Source of the DNA: Poronia punctata
Taxonomy: Eukaryota; Ascomycota; Sordariomycetes; Xylariales; Xylariaceae
DNA: 64,000 nt
Assembly: GCA_022579005.1 (NCBI GenBank)
Contig: MU401494.1
Coordinates: 1 to 64,000, forward strand
Direction: 5' to 3'
Each line of letters opens with the position of its first letter. Within the stretch, counting starts at the first letter, position 1. The notes below the pieces were generated by a model, which saw nothing but the letters and a program-made list of their open reading frames with translations, searched no databases and had not been told where the DNA came from. The translations under genes were made by a program, and so were the position numbers. Positions 1 through 12,588 of the stretch are shown in pieces.

Positions 1-2760
1 TAAATTTTATAAGCTAAAGTTAAAGCAGTTTTTTTTACTAATTTATTAGCTTAACTTTAAATACTTTTTTATTAAAGCAAGCTTATTTTTTAATACTAAA
101 ACTAATAGCTTAAAGTTAATTATTATGTTTTTATAAATTTAACTAGCTTTTTTAATAATATTAAAAAACTTATTATTTTATTTAAAAAAACCTTTTTTTT
201 ATAAGTAAACTAGCTTAGTTATTTTATTAAAAAAAGTTTTTAATATATAATTTTAAAATATAGTTTTAAATTACTAAATAAACTTATTTAAGTTTAGTAT
301 TTTTATAATATACTAAGCTATATTGCTATAATACTTTAATTTAAATATTTTATAAAAATTATAATATTTTTTTATAAAATTTTTAAATTTTTTTTTAATA
401 TAGCTTTATAGCTTTGCTATATATTTTAAAGCTAAAGCTGCTTTAATTAGGTAAGCTTTTACTAGTACTATATTTAAGCTTTATTAGTTAATAAAAAGCT
501 TACTTAATTAATATAATAATAGTTTTTTAAAAAGTTTATAGTATAAGTTTAAAAATATAAGCAAACTTAGCTTTATTAAAAAAAAATTTAAATAGGTTTT
601 TTTTACTATAAGTTAAAAGTTTATTTAGCTATATTATATTAACTTTAGCTAAAGTAATAAGTTAAAAAAGCTATTTAAATATATAAGCAAGTTATTTTTT
701 TATATTTATTAGTAAGCTTTTATTATTATTATTACTAAGGCTACTAAAAGATTTTTATAAAGGTTTTTATAAAAGTTTTTATAGTAAAAGTAGTAGCTAA
801 TAACTACTAAAATTATTATTAAAGTTATTTAAGTTATTATTATTTAAAGCACTTAAAAATATTCCCTTTAAGCTGCTTATAAAAAAAAGCTAAAAGTATA
901 TTATAAAGTGCTATACTTAAGCTTTTTTTATAATTTTTTAGGCCTATATAGCTTAAAAAGCTTTTAAAGTAAATTACTTTTAAATATAAGCTTTTAAGCT
1001 AAAATATTTAGTTAATAAGGCTTATAAGCTAAAATAGCTAATAAATGCGCTAAAAAAAGCATTTTTTAGCTTGCTTATTAATAAATTAATATTTATTAGT
1101 TATTTTTAATTTTAATAAACTTATTTTTAAATTTTATTAATTATAGCTTAAGTATAAGCTTATAAGTTATTTAATTAAAAAAGGTTTATATAAAGCTACT
1201 ATTAAAAGTTTTAAATTTATTTATTAGTTTTTTTAATATAATTATTTAAGTTATTAATAAGCTTATAATAATTATTTTTTTACTTTTAAACTTTTTAGTA
1301 AAGTTTTAGCAAAGCTTATTAATAAGTTTAAATAATATATTAAAATTTTTAAATAGCTAAAATATAAATTTTTTAATTTTTTATAAATATAATAATAGTA
1401 AAGTATATTTTTTAAATAAAAATATTACTTTTTTTTTTAATTTTTTAGCAAAAAAATTGTAGCTAGTTTTTATTAATTAAAAAGCTATTTTTATAAATTT
1501 TTATTATAGTATTATAAAGGTTTTAAACTTTACTATATTACTAAAATAATTTAAATTTTTTAATAATTTTAAAAGCTTAAATATTATAAGCTAGCTTTTA
1601 GCAAATATAAATTATATTTTTTATATAATTATAAATAATAAAAGTAATTTTAAAAAAGTGTTTAAAGGTAATGTTAAATATAAAAATATTTTTATTTATA
1701 TTATTTTTAAAAATATTAAAAAAATTTAAAGTATTATATAATATAAAAGCCTAGCTAGTACTAAGCATAAAGTTTTTAAATAAAAAAGCTATATTATTAA
1801 AAGTTTAAAGTTTAATAGGAAATTATTTTTAAATAAACTTTTGCTATTAATAAATAAGTTAGTAAAAAAATAAATATATATATTAATAAAAGTAGTTAAT
1901 TAACTAAAGTACTTTTTTAATAAGTAAAAAGCTTAATAAAGCAAGTAATGCTAAAAAAGTAGCTATATATAAAAAAAAAAGCGTATTAAAAATAAATTTT
2001 AATTTATTATTAAATATAATAATAAAAGCTTAAAAAAAATAGTTTAAACGTATAAGTTTTTAAAAATTAATTTAATAATATAATGCTTAATAAAAGATTT
2101 TTTAAGTAATAAAAATATTTAATAAAGTTTATTAGCTAAAGTAATAGTTAGCATAATTAAAAAAAGTAAAAGTAACTAAAAAAATTATAAATTAAAAAAA
2201 ATAAAAATAAAAATAGCAGAATTTTTATTATTTATAAGCTTTTAAAGTTTTAAATTAAAACTAGCGTTATTTTTAAATAAAAATTTATTTAAGCTATTAT
2301 TAAATAATTTTTTAAATTTTAATTTATTAAAGTTTTTAAATTTAAAGTTTTTTAAAAAAGATTTTTTTTTATTAAAAAACTATGCTTATATAATTAGTAT
2401 AGTAATTAAAAGCTAAAAAGCTTAGTTATAAAAATAGTTATTGCTAGTAACTAAAATTAAAAAAAAAAAAGCATTACTAGTAATAGTTTTAATAAAAAAT
2501 TTTAAAAATATAAATAATATATAAAATAAAAAACTAAAGTTTTATAACTTAGGCTAAGTAAGTTAAAGTTTTTTTTTATAAAAAATATAAAATTATTTAT
2601 AATAAAAGGCTTAATATAGCAACTTAAAAGTAAAAATAGCTTTAATTTAATTTAATAATTTTATATAAGCTAAAAAAGGTTTATAAAGAAAAAGTTCTTT
2701 TTTAAGCCTTTAAAAAAATATAAGTTTATTTATTTTTATTTTTAGCTAAAAATTAGCAGT
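1..2760. repeat. AT-rich RIP-degraded block
   Basis: The whole stretch is A/T with isolated G and C and no open reading frame of note on either strand. Only about four CpG dinucleotides are visible in 2.7 kb (near 1048, 1982, 2049 and 2264). The remaining cytosines sit almost entirely in AGCT, GCTT or ACT contexts, that is CpT, while CpA and TpG are very rare. This is the pattern expected after repeat-induced point mutation, which changes C to T mainly at CpA on both strands. The parent element cannot be recognised: no terminal repeat, transposase or polymerase remnant survives. The block begins at the window edge, so its full size is unknown. It is probably heterochromatic. Confidence 0.85.
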
Positions 2761-5700
2761 CCTTATTTTTTTTATACAAAGGAAGTTTGCATCTTGTATT
2801 TATAAGTACATGCAACATAGAACTAATAGGTTAATTTTATTTAACCTTTTTATCTAAAAGGGCTGTCTCTAACACCTATAGCCTTCTAATTGGCTAGGTC
2901 CTATTACCTAAACGCCCCGTGTAACAGAATGCACCGTATAGTACTAGCAGCGAAACACCGCACCAGTGATGTATAATAAGCTCAGGCGAAGGCTCAGGCG
3001 TTGCAGGGAATTGTGACGCAAAGCTCGGTAGGTGCACAGGGATAGCGATCCCTCAAGCCTAAGGGTCAGAAATATATTCCCGAACTGAGGGTGTATGGAC
3101 GTCCTATTACCACGATGGTGGTAGTGATAGCGACGGCGAAGGCGATTGATGGTAGAGATGTGGGTTCCCAATCCGTCTTTGGGTTTGGCGTTAATGAGGT
3201 TGAGAGATTGTCCAGTCAGAGGGAATGCGCACTTTTGTCATCTTGATCAATATTTGGGACCGATAAGCCATCTGCATGTAGCGTAGGAATAGGAATTGGA
3301 AAGAGAGGGGGATTGGGGGACGGAGTGATAATTAAGCTTACCTACATACCTACCTATCTTATTATCCAATAAGTTTCAAATATCACGGAGTGAGGGCACC
3401 AACGATACGGGACCGACCACATATTGGTGCCCCGGTCCCGTCGCCCTATGTTATAGCAGCGTGCAAGTCAGCATGCAATATGTTCCTAATCTTCTTTGGG
3501 GAGGTAACAGTTGGGATACAACTTATCTTATGTGCGACCCCGAGACTTGAGGAGCCTTTTAACTCGCCAAAGAGTCGATAGAGTTAGGTGTAGGTACCCG
3601 AGGAAAGTTTCAATCATCGAATCAGATGGATTCCAATATCCAAGCTTCAAATTTCCGCCGTCGCAATGGGCGTTGCTACTCAACGATGCCATGTCTCCGT
3701 GGCAGGACATCTAAAGTTTGCCCCCGGGCGACCAGGCGCAACAAGGAAGTGGAGAGCCGCACACGCAACTTCCCAACACTTAAACGTCCCATTCGAAAAC
3801 CGGAAGACATGGCCGGGCGGATGTCTGACGAGGCGACATGTATATCATGTCCTCGACCACATACATCCTAGGCACATGCCTAGAATTCCCCTCAACAACG
3901 ATTCCAACTCACCTCGGGCTTCCCAGGAGCACGTCAAAGGCTCTACACCTATAGAACCGTCCTTGTGCTTCATTCAAGTCCTCACAATCTTGATAGCCTG
4001 CGGACACGCTTATTAGGCGCCATCTGTCGTCAACCAATTTTCCAACACCGTAAATTTGCAAACACTGTACAGCTGCATAGCAAAACAATAGCGCAATTGC
4101 TCATTGGTAAGCGATCCTTTGGTAATTAGGGCAAGAGCGACCTGCCATCATATGTCGTATTTATTACTGCTTGTTGAGCCCCCAGTCGGTGAAGATGATG
4201 ATTCAAGTTCAAAATTATTGTAAGGAGGCCTTATGTTCCGTCGATCAGCTCGTAGAAACTTTAAATACACTTCGATTGTTCACGTGCTCAATCGAGCACA
4301 GCATCCTGTTGTCCTACCCTCAAGTGCAGGTGCCGGAAACATCAAGGTAGCTGACGCAGTACAGTGCTACAGTCATCTACCCCATCTACCCTTGGCTACA
4401 TTCACTCGGTGTTTCAACTATGATATGCTGGGGTAGATGTAGTTGGCGTTGTGGTCACGGCAAGCTGTAACAGACAAAATTAAAGTTACATTATGGTGCG
4501 AAGTCCCTGGCATGAGTGTCGTTGAGATATTTAGCCTTGCGCATGGTGTTCTCATGCCCGTAGCGGCGTAGCCATGGCCCGGGGGCGTTATGAGTACCGG
4601 CTATCCAGTTGAAGTAAGTAAACGGAACCCAGTGATTTCACATGTAACCCTCCGCAGGGTGTCACGACTCACGACTCACACATACCAACAACCGTAGGTA
4701 ATACATGATCTTGCTAACATGTTATTTGTAGCATGGGCGATTAGCTTTTGGATAATGCCGGATTTGATACAAGAGCCGTGCTGGAATCGAACTGTTTCTT
4801 CAGCACGAGAAACGAACTTTCCCGATTACTAACACAGTATACTGGATACCCACCCCTCCTATACAGGCTCGGGCCCTCGCCTTAAGCTTAAGCTTAAACC
4901 TCTGTTAAGACACACTCAAATCTCCAACTTGATGCGGGAGAACTGCCGTCTTAACCCATTCTTGTCCTGAATGAGGTGCTATTCACGGTCGCCAAGCAAG
5001 GGAAAAAGACAAAAACACAATCACATCAAGTACTGCCAGTCTGACACCTCTGTCATTTGCCGCTCGTGTTTTCCGAGCGCTTAGCACTTATATCACAGGT
5101 ATGTTCCGAATCCAAACCTGGCGTTCGCACGAGTGCTAGGGAGAAACTGCGGTATGCATTGGACGGTCCGACAGAATACCCGTTCATATATGTGCACGTA
5201 TGTGGTTGGAGTGCCAAGGGCGAAAGACTGGGAATGCTAAGACTAACAATATATAGCTCGTGATTGTTATGGTCCGGATATTGGTCACTAAAAGGGGGCG
5301 GTGGAGAGGGGTCGAGGATAAAATGAAACTCAAACACCGGCCACGACGATATGTAGCTGCAGAAACCGAGAACTGGAATAGGTAACCTAACCTCGTACCC
5401 ACACACGCCCCCCAGCAATCCGCAACCCGAACGACCAAACAACCTCCCCCTGCTCGCCAATGAACAAACCAAGTAGGGCGTCTTGTTCCACATCGACGAT
5501 GCCCCTATTTAGCCCAAAGTGGATTCCCTTTTACACGCTGATTTATTAATAAGGGAGTCCGACCTATATACGGCTTGCTTTACCCGGCAAATGACAACAA
5601 GAGGGGAAAGAACTAGAAGAGGAAGAAAAGAAACAAGGCTGATGTTACCAACGCCCTGAATCTGCTAAACTTGCCCTTCACCTATCTAGACCACCTCCTC

Positions 5701-6010
5701 TTTCCGTTTATGATCAGCGGGCGACGAGAGGAATGGTCCAATGGCGGTGGAAGCTTGGTAGCTAAAAGCTAAAACTTTCAACTCCCGACATAAGGCTGGT
5801 CTGCCACGCCCAGAGATTCATATTAAACCCTTAATGGCTTGGAAAAGGGGTATGGTCTCGGCACAGTCTATACTTCCCCTCCGTTCTGTGCCTTCTCCGG
5901 GTTCCCCGGTTGATGAGCGCTTTGGTGGCTTTTTCCACCCGGTCCTGCTGCTTGCTATGTACTAAGCGGGACGATAATGTAGATGTACTGCCGCCCTACT
6001 ATATGCAGCG
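2761..6010. other. AT-block boundary and gene-free spacer
   Basis: Composition changes from nearly pure A/T to balanced sequence between about 2760 and 2900. A short inverted repeat, AGGTTAA/TTAACCT, lies at 2828-2847 inside this transition. From 2900 to 6010 I see no convincing gene: the ORFs on both strands are short, overlap each other and have no recognisable domain or splice-linked partners. A tRNA-like fragment near 4770-4840 is discussed among the rejected items. The stretch from about 5500 onward is probably the upstream region of the tyrosinase gene. Confidence 0.5.
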
Positions 6011-6021
6011 AGTCCTTGGCA

Positions 6022-6027
6022 TATAAA
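6022..6027 (+). promoter_or_regulatory. TATA box of the tyrosinase gene
   Basis: TATAAA lies about 120 bp before the ATG of the tyrosinase gene, a plausible distance for a fungal TATA element with a short 5' leader. It is assigned by motif and position only. Confidence 0.5.
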
Positions 6028-6142
6028 GGCGGATGGACTATTCCTGTTCTCGGATACATATTATGTGCTCTTGGGACGTCGACACCAGCACCAGGCTTCT
6101 ATACTCGAAGCACCACTACCAAACGGCTGATCAGTTTCAGTC

Positions 6143-7694
6143 ATGATGGCTTTCCTCAGGCGGTTCTCGTTGTTCGCCCTACTGGTTGCGTCTTTGCTGG
6201 GATCGGCGCTTGGCCAGACATACAGCCAAGATGATATCATCTCTGGCAAAGCTCTCCAGGACATGGGCAAGAAAGCCTATGATACTGCTCTGAAGCGTAT
6301 CGAGGACTCTGGCTCGTCAAATTGTACCAAAGACACCGTCCATGTACGCAAGGAATGGTGCGTTGACGATGCGAAATGCCCCAATCGTGCTGTGATGGAT
6401 TGTTAACGGAAGATGGCTATTTAGGAGAAACATACCGGGCCCTGAGCGAATCGAGTTTGTCAAGGCCATCGAGTGTTTGATGGAGCAACCGAACGTCTAC
6501 CCGAACGTTACCGGACCCAAGTACTTGACAACCCGCCCCGAACACTTCAGTTGACCGTACTCTCGAGAGCTGACTGATGATTTTTGTAAAGGTCCATGTT
6601 CGATAGCTTCGGTGTTCTTCACTACAAGCTCACACCATATGTCCACAACTCAGTATGTCAACGCCTGATGCACCGTGAACCATCCCATGTCCCCGCCACA
6701 TTTCTGACATAAACAACACAAAGGCCTACTTCCTGCTCTTCCACCGGTACTACATCTGGACGTACGAGCAGAAGCTGCGCGACCTATGCGGATACACAGG
6801 AGCCTTCCCCTACTGGGAATGGGGCCTGGACGCCGAAGATGTGGAGAAGTCTCCCATCTTCGACGGATCGGAGACATCGATGGGGTCGAACGGAGCCAAG
6901 GTGAACGGAACCGGAGGTGGATTCCCAGGCCTGGGCGGTGGTACCGGCGGTGGCTGCGTGACCACGGGTCCTTTCGTCAACTATACGGTCAACTTCGGCC
7001 CCAACACGGAGCCAGACCCGCTAGCGCCGAACCCGCGCTGCCTAAAGCGTGACCTCAACACCTTCCTCTGCGCCACCTACGCCTCTATCAAGAACACCAC
7101 TGAAACTATGCTCGAGAGCCCCGACATTGAGTTGTTCCAGGCCAACATCCAGGGCGATTTCCGGTACCCGGAGGCGCGGAAGTGGTCTATGGCTGTTCAT
7201 GGCGGTGGCCATTTCACTATTGGTAAGTGATTGCCTATAACTCGACTTGCGACACCCCCTTTCATAGTTCCACATCACCGAGAACAACAAAGGGCAAGAG
7301 GAATGCCGATGCCGTTCGTGTTGGACATGCTGACAATTGATCTCCACAGCCGGTGACCCGGGTGGTGACTTCCACTTCTCGCCCCTCGAGCCTGTCTTCT
7401 ACCTGCATCACGGACAGATCGACAGGATGTACTTTATATGGCAGAATCTCGACTTTGAGAACCGACAGGTAAACATCCAATCCAACCCAACCCAGTCCAA
7501 TCCACAGCGACGCGGTATGCTAACTCGCAGAAAAACAGACAATGGCAGGGACCATAACGATGATGGACCAGCCACCAAGCCGCAACGGCACATTGGACGA
7601 CATTCTCGACATCAGCCCCGTCGGCACGCCGATCGCGTACCGCGAGCTGCTCGACACCGTTAGCGGGGAGCCTTTCTGCTTCGTATACGAATGA
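6143..7694 (+). CDS. Secreted tyrosinase (type-3 copper oxidase)
   Basis: Exons read as 6143-6357, 6425-6520, 6592-6652, 6724-7222, 7350-7468 and 7539-7694, giving 381 aa with the frame open throughout. The product starts with a signal peptide (Met-Met-Ala, an Arg pair, then a Leu/Ala-rich core ending near ALGQ). It carries both type-3 copper sites. CuA histidines are at about 114, 122 and 131 (HYKLTP, VHNSAYF, FHRYY). CuB has HGGGH at 283-287 and the FYLHH motif with H310/H311, followed by QIDR. Such enzymes hydroxylate monophenols and oxidise o-diphenols to quinones; in fungi they act in melanin or secondary-metabolite chemistry. The intron 2 donor at 6521 was chosen because the later GT at 6550 breaks the frame. 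The protein is shorter than mushroom-type tyrosinases, as in the compact secreted fungal class. The exact substrate cannot be told. There is no obvious biosynthetic cluster around it. Confidence 0.9.
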
Positions 7695-8268
7695 AGCTTT
7701 TCATTCTGCATACTCAATCACAAGGAAAAGTGGAAAACGACATAGTTACCCATCTCGTATTGTGTTTTTCATTCCGTCTCCTGGCTGTCCTGTCTTGTCT
7801 CATTTTTGGTCGCCTGAAGTCTTCCGCCATTCATAGCAAGAGGAAAATGGGAGGGAGAATCGCCGGATACCTACCAGGCCATAACACATTTCACAAATGA
7901 AGATACTGCCGTCTGGACATTGACGTGTTAGCGGCGCTCCTACTACTGAATGCACGTATACAAATAAATAAGTAAAACCTACCATGTAGTTCCAATTGCT
8001 CCAACAGTCAACGAGACCGGGATCGATTATTCCACCAAGGTGGGGATATATAGAATTGTTTTTACTCTATTTGACCCGAGTATATGCTGCACCTTTACAC
8101 ACGTCTAGTAATGACTTTCTTATTTTATACAATAACGTGATGTACAAGAAGAAACATGAACGGCTGGCCATAGAAGACGGCTTGGGGGTATCCAAAGGGA
8201 GAAAAATGTGAATAAAAAAGAGGCGTATATATTTACTTTACTCTATAACGCCTTTTTATTTATTTATT
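7695..8268. other. Convergent 3' spacer
   Basis: This is the space between the convergent stop codons of the tyrosinase and D-lactate dehydrogenase genes. It must hold both 3' UTRs and poly(A) signals; AATAAA-like runs are present near 7964 and 8210-8220. I see no gene. Confidence 0.6.
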
Positions 8269-10349
8269 TTACCATTCGGCAACCTCGCCAGGCTGTGGGC
8301 GCTGGATTCGGATGACCTTGTCGCAGTTCAAGAGGTACAATGGGTCGAGCGCTTGTTTAATCTATTGAAGCGAAACAATTAGCAATCATGTCAGAAGGAG
8401 AAGAATACGACAGGAAGGTTTACCTTGCGCATTAGATCCACCGTTGTCACGCCCAGCTCGTGTGGGAGATAATCCCGCTTGACTAGTCCAACACCGTGCT
8501 CACCCTGGTTAAAAGTCTTGTTAGAATGGTCTTCACCTTTCCATGGCCTGTATTTATTATGGGAACTTACAGTTACTGTGCCTTCCAACTCGACAGCTCT
8601 CTTCACCATGCGGTGGACGAGTGAATCCGCAGCCTGTCGTTGTTGCTCATTCGAGAGAAGAATGACTGTTCGGTAAACCCCCTGGTCAGAACTATTGCAA
8701 CTAAGGAAATCGTTGCTTCCTCGAACTTACTGTGAAAGTTTCCATCGCCGACGTGGCCGACAATAGTGCCGTACATGCCACTCTTCTTTATATCATCCTT
8801 GGTCTCCTCGATGAGCTGAGGCAATCTGCTCATTGGCACCGCTACGTCCCCAGTCCAGACTTTGTCCCCGGGTTTCGCCACCGCCATTGTACTCCAAAGG
8901 GCCTCCTTACGGGCACTCCAGAGTTCCGTCTGCTCTTCTTGACTCTTGGCGAACTCGAAACCGGTGCTACCCGTTTGCTTGGCAAGGTCTTTGACGATGC
9001 TGATTTGTTCCTTCACACCTCGTTCGGTGCCGGAGAATTTGAAGAATAGCGTGGGGGCCTCTTGCCACGTCTTTGATGTCATGCCGGCGGTATTGATGCA
9101 CTTCATCTGTTCGTCGTCCAATATCTCGACTGCGGCAACCGGAATACCTTGCCCGACCACCTTGGAGACGCAATCTGCCGCTTGCCGAATGGTGCCGAAG
9201 CTGCATACAGCGACACTCGTGTTGGCGGGTTTGGTTGTGAGCTTCAGAGTGGCTTCCGTGACTAGACCTAGCGTTCCTTCGCTTCCTATAAATAGCTTGG
9301 TCAAGTCATAACCCGCAGAGCTCTTTCTTGGTCGTTGTCTCGTCTTGATGATGGTTCCATCAGCTAGAACGACTGTAACGGAGAGAACCCATTCCCGCAT
9401 AGTGCCGTATCGGTAAGCGTTCGTGCCGCTGCATCCAGTGCCGATCATGCCGCCGATCTGAGCGCCCGGGCCCGGATCAGGCGGGAAGAATAAGTTGTCC
9501 TTGCTCAGTTGTTCATTCAAGAGCTCCCATCCAACGGCAGGTTGTACAACGACATCCATATCCTCCTTGTGCACTTGAAGAATCTTGTCCATCCTTCTAA
9601 AATCGACGCATATGCCGCCTCGGGTAGGCGTGAAATGACCCTCCAGACTGGTACCGCCGCTATAACCAACGACGGGTATCCGGCGTGAATGGCAGATTTT
9701 CATTATCTCGCTAACGTCCTCGGTAGATCCAGGGTAGACGACCATGAAGGGCTTCTGGCCAGCGTCGTTGCGGTAACTCGACCAGTCCGAATTCGCGTGC
9801 GTATGTAAATCAGCTTCGAGGGTGCTAACATTCTCCTTTCCGACGATGGCGGCAAAGTCTGCCCACGCTGCTTCCATGTTTGCCTTGCTGTTATTGTGCT
9901 TCAGCTCTCCGGTCGCAGCGAGAGGGAGCGTCGAGGCAGGATTCACATCGCGAACTGATTTTGTTCCTAGATAGTACGAGAAACCAGCAGCAAAGACGAC
10001 GACTAGGAAGGACGAATGTCTACAATTAGCGGTGTCTGTGGGTATTTGAAAGAGCATATACAGCTCTTGTATAACAAAATGGGAACACACCAAACGTCGT
10101 GGCCCATCTTCTCGTGCCTGCCGATTCTTGCCTCTGTTTAGCAAGCTTTTCGCGCTCTGCCTTTTCTCTCGCAATGCGGGAACTGACGCTCTCCAACATC
10201 TGGCCCTGAAAGGACGAGCCTGTTCGCTCCCCATTGTCCGTCGCATATGTCCGAGCGGCTCGGCCGGTGGTGGCGCATCGTAACGGTATCCGGCGGGCAC
10301 TTAATGTGCGAAGCCCGGCCTGGGCGGAACGCGTCGTGAGAGGTGACAT
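8269..10349 (-). CDS. DLD1: Mitochondrial D-lactate dehydrogenase (cytochrome)
   Basis: Five exons, in transcript order 10349-10091, 10035-8731, 8665-8571, 8504-8424 and 8361-8269, give 610 aa. The N-terminus is Arg/Ser/Thr-rich with few acidic residues, ending near RTYA, and looks like a mitochondrial targeting sequence. A hydrophobic segment (SSFLVVVFAAGFSYYLG) follows and could anchor the protein in the inner membrane. Next is a PCMH-type FAD domain with VGYSGGTSLEGH and PGPGAQIGGMIGTGCSG. The C-terminal FAD-oxidase domain holds GDGNFH and GEHGVG. The family oxidises D-lactate to pyruvate and passes electrons to cytochrome c. The intron 1 acceptor is the CAG before 10035, which keeps frame; the nearer TAG does not. 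A D-2-hydroxyglutarate dehydrogenase role is less likely given the overall similarity to Dld1. Confidence 0.93.
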
Positions 10350-11894
10350 TTTCGGGATGGCGAGGAGAGTTTGTAGGGCCTGACTTGGGCAGAAACCGCT
10401 TTACTGTATCATACTGGCCGTGAAGCCGTACTACTCGAGTAGTCCCTGGAGCAGCGCAAGACAGCTGTGGTGGGGAGATAATTTACAATTCGTCGGGAGC
10501 TTTGAAGATAAAATCGGAGGCTGTCTCACAGCTGTCAGCGCTATCTCGAGATACCGGGTTTGGGACTCGGGGTTGAATGCATTTATACGGATATTTTCTT
10601 GCACTTAGGCGATTTGTTACTGCTTATACGAATATTCCGTTGGGCCACCTAAATACTCCCTTAATATAACCTACACGTAGTCGGATCTTGGACTCCATAC
10701 ACCATTGCGTTTATCATGTGTTCTTCTTCTGAACAAATAATAGTTCTTACAGGCTGCTTTCATATTGTAGAGAATCCATCCGTGCTTGATACGAGTTTGT
10801 TACATGGTCCGAGGGGCCTGCGAGAGTGTCGGACCGCGTGAAAGGTTGCTGTGTACAGAAGTTGAGACGAGGCAACAGCAACTCTTGAGATTTAACACGC
10901 GATTTCTACGCCGGAGCTACGCGCGACCTTGCGAGAGGCTGGTTTGACTACCTGTAATGCACCAAAGATACGAAGTACTCAGAGGCAGATAGAAAGGTCA
11001 CGGTGTTCTAGACTACTTTATTCACGTGTCTAGTGCGGAGACGATGAAGAAGAGCGGGGGTTCTCCTGATAAGTAATCAAAATACTATACCATTTGACTC
11101 TGTAATAAGTGTAGACGACCTGAATAAGTTGGTTTCAACGATCCAACGATGTTCTGCAAGTTGAGCCCTAGGTATCAACCTTTTTTCTGCAAGTAGCAGC
11201 TGTCCCTACGAGTAGACATCCCCACTGCAGTTGAAACGGCCGTGAGGCCCGAAAACAACATCAAATTCCATTTAGTAATGTGCGTTTGGCGCTTGCATAT
11301 ATAAACCTAAGAAGTGGTTCCTCTTCGGTGGATGGCGTGAGCACCTTGGTCCTTGATCTATATTACCGGACGTAATCGTAACATTGATGCAGCTTGTAAA
11401 AGTACTTGCAAGTGCTTACTCTCACAGCCTATAGGTAGGTGGTGAAGATCACCCTCGAACAACAACAACAAGCAATCACTACTTTATGTATCAAGCTTAA
11501 CCTTGAACGATAATATTGTACGTGTAATAAATCCTACTTAGGATTTAATTCGCATACACGATAGTTTTTTCCATCTACGAGATACAACGGGTCGTTACTT
11601 TCGTCTAATCCTTTGGAAGGATCAGAGCTAGCAGGTGCCGAGGTCCCAAACATCCTTGATAAAGCTTCTACAAGGATGGCGTAGATCCTAGACATACGGA
11701 CCAGTTCGTCTCACACAGCCATTTGCTGAGATGACAAGCGTGAGATTTCGAAACACCTCGAAGCTTCCAGTTGTATCTCTGAAGGCTTTGTAACTAAAAG
11801 CTCTAGTTAGTTGTCGACCAGAACCAATGAACCTTGACGGGATGGATCGAGTCACTTAGGCTACAGCCTGTTCGAGGGACTATGTACTCGTAGA
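10350..11894. other. Divergent intergenic region
   Basis: This spacer lies between the divergently transcribed D-lactate dehydrogenase and EthD genes. No ORF here is convincing. It contains two copies of the TACGAGTA/TACTCGTA 8-mer (11207-11214 and 11885-11892). Confidence 0.5.
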
Positions 11895-11902
11895 TATATA
11901 AA
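11895..11902 (+). promoter_or_regulatory. TATA box of the EthD gene
   Basis: TATATAAA lies about 190 bp before the ATG at 12091. A C-rich, pyrimidine-heavy leader with CAAC blocks follows from about 11995 to 12060, typical of a fungal transcription start region. Confidence 0.5.
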
Positions 11903-12090
11903 GGGACCGAAAATCATGTCTTGGGCCAGAGCAGAAACCATCATCAGCAATAGACACCAAGTCTCTAACCTAACCTAGACTCTATTCCTCGAGATAATAA
12001 ATTTACACGGATAAGACCCTCAAATCCCTCCCCCTCATCTCCTCCCCTCGCCAACACAATTTAAACATACCCCGAAAAGAAGTCGCAGAC

Positions 12091-12588
12091 ATGCCCTACA
12101 CAACCCTCGTCTACCTCTCCCGCAAACCAGGAATGACACCCGACGCCTTTGCGCAATACTACACGCACTCCCATCTCCAACTAATCCGCCAACTCAGCGG
12201 CCCTGCCTTTCCCCGTCTTCACACACAACACTACATCAAACGTCACAGCTCATCTATTCCCGCCGCCAAATCCGCAATCGACGCCAGCGGCTACGCATCC
12301 ACCATGTCATCAGACACTGACACTGCTAGCAACGAGAACGCAAACACGGCGCGAAACGCAAACACACCAGCAGTCGTTCTCCTAGGTTCACAGGCCGAGT
12401 TCGATTATGACTGTGTGGCGACCCTTCAATATGATTCCGAGGACGCCTTCAAGGCTTTTTATGAAACGATTCAGAAACCGGAGAATTGGTCGAGGATCAT
12501 TGAAGACGAGGAGAATTTCCTCGACAGGAGCCAGACGAGGGTTGTTGTTCTTGGGGATGTTGTAGAGTTGAGGCCGCTTGCGCAGTAG
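12091..12588 (+). CDS. EthD-domain protein, 165 aa
   Basis: A single exon encodes 165 aa. Residues 1-50 match the start of the EthD / dimeric alpha-beta barrel fold: a beta strand (TTLVYLSRKPGMT), then the helix segment PDAFAQYYTHSH with the conserved HxxL-type histidines. The second half (residues about 95-155) resembles the other half of the ferredoxin-like unit, with DSEDAFKAFYETI and DEENFLD. The middle (about 55-90) is a Ser/Asn/Thr-rich insert, probably a loop. Members of this superfamily include EthD itself, needed for ethyl tert-butyl ether degradation, and small fungal enzymes of polyketide and anthrone chemistry. No such cluster is visible here, so the substrate is unknown. There is no signal peptide or membrane segment. 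Confidence 0.8.
   Translation: MPYTTLVYLSRKPGMTPDAFAQYYTHSHLQLIRQLSGPAFPRLHTQHYIKRHSSSIPAAKSAIDASGYASTMSSDTDTASNENANTARNANTPAVVLLGSQAEFDYDCVATLQYDSEDAFKAFYETIQKPENWSRIIEDEENFLDRSQTRVVVLGDVVELRPLAQ

Noticed and set aside
1..2760. A piece of mitochondrial DNA in the nucleus as the source of the AT block.
   Set aside because: No mitochondrial gene, rRNA or tRNA is recognisable, and the CpT-only pattern fits RIP.
4765..4840. A tRNA-like fragment on the minus strand with GTTCGATTCC (B-box-like) and a perfect GTTTCT/AGAAAC stem.
   Set aside because: No 7-bp acceptor stem or T stem can be formed around the B-box-like word, and the loop is 8 nt. It is at best a decayed tRNA.
5053..5493. A 146-aa minus-strand ORF.
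   Set aside because: Low-complexity and Ser/Pro/Tyr-biased, overlapped by equally good frames on the other strand, with no splice-linked partner.
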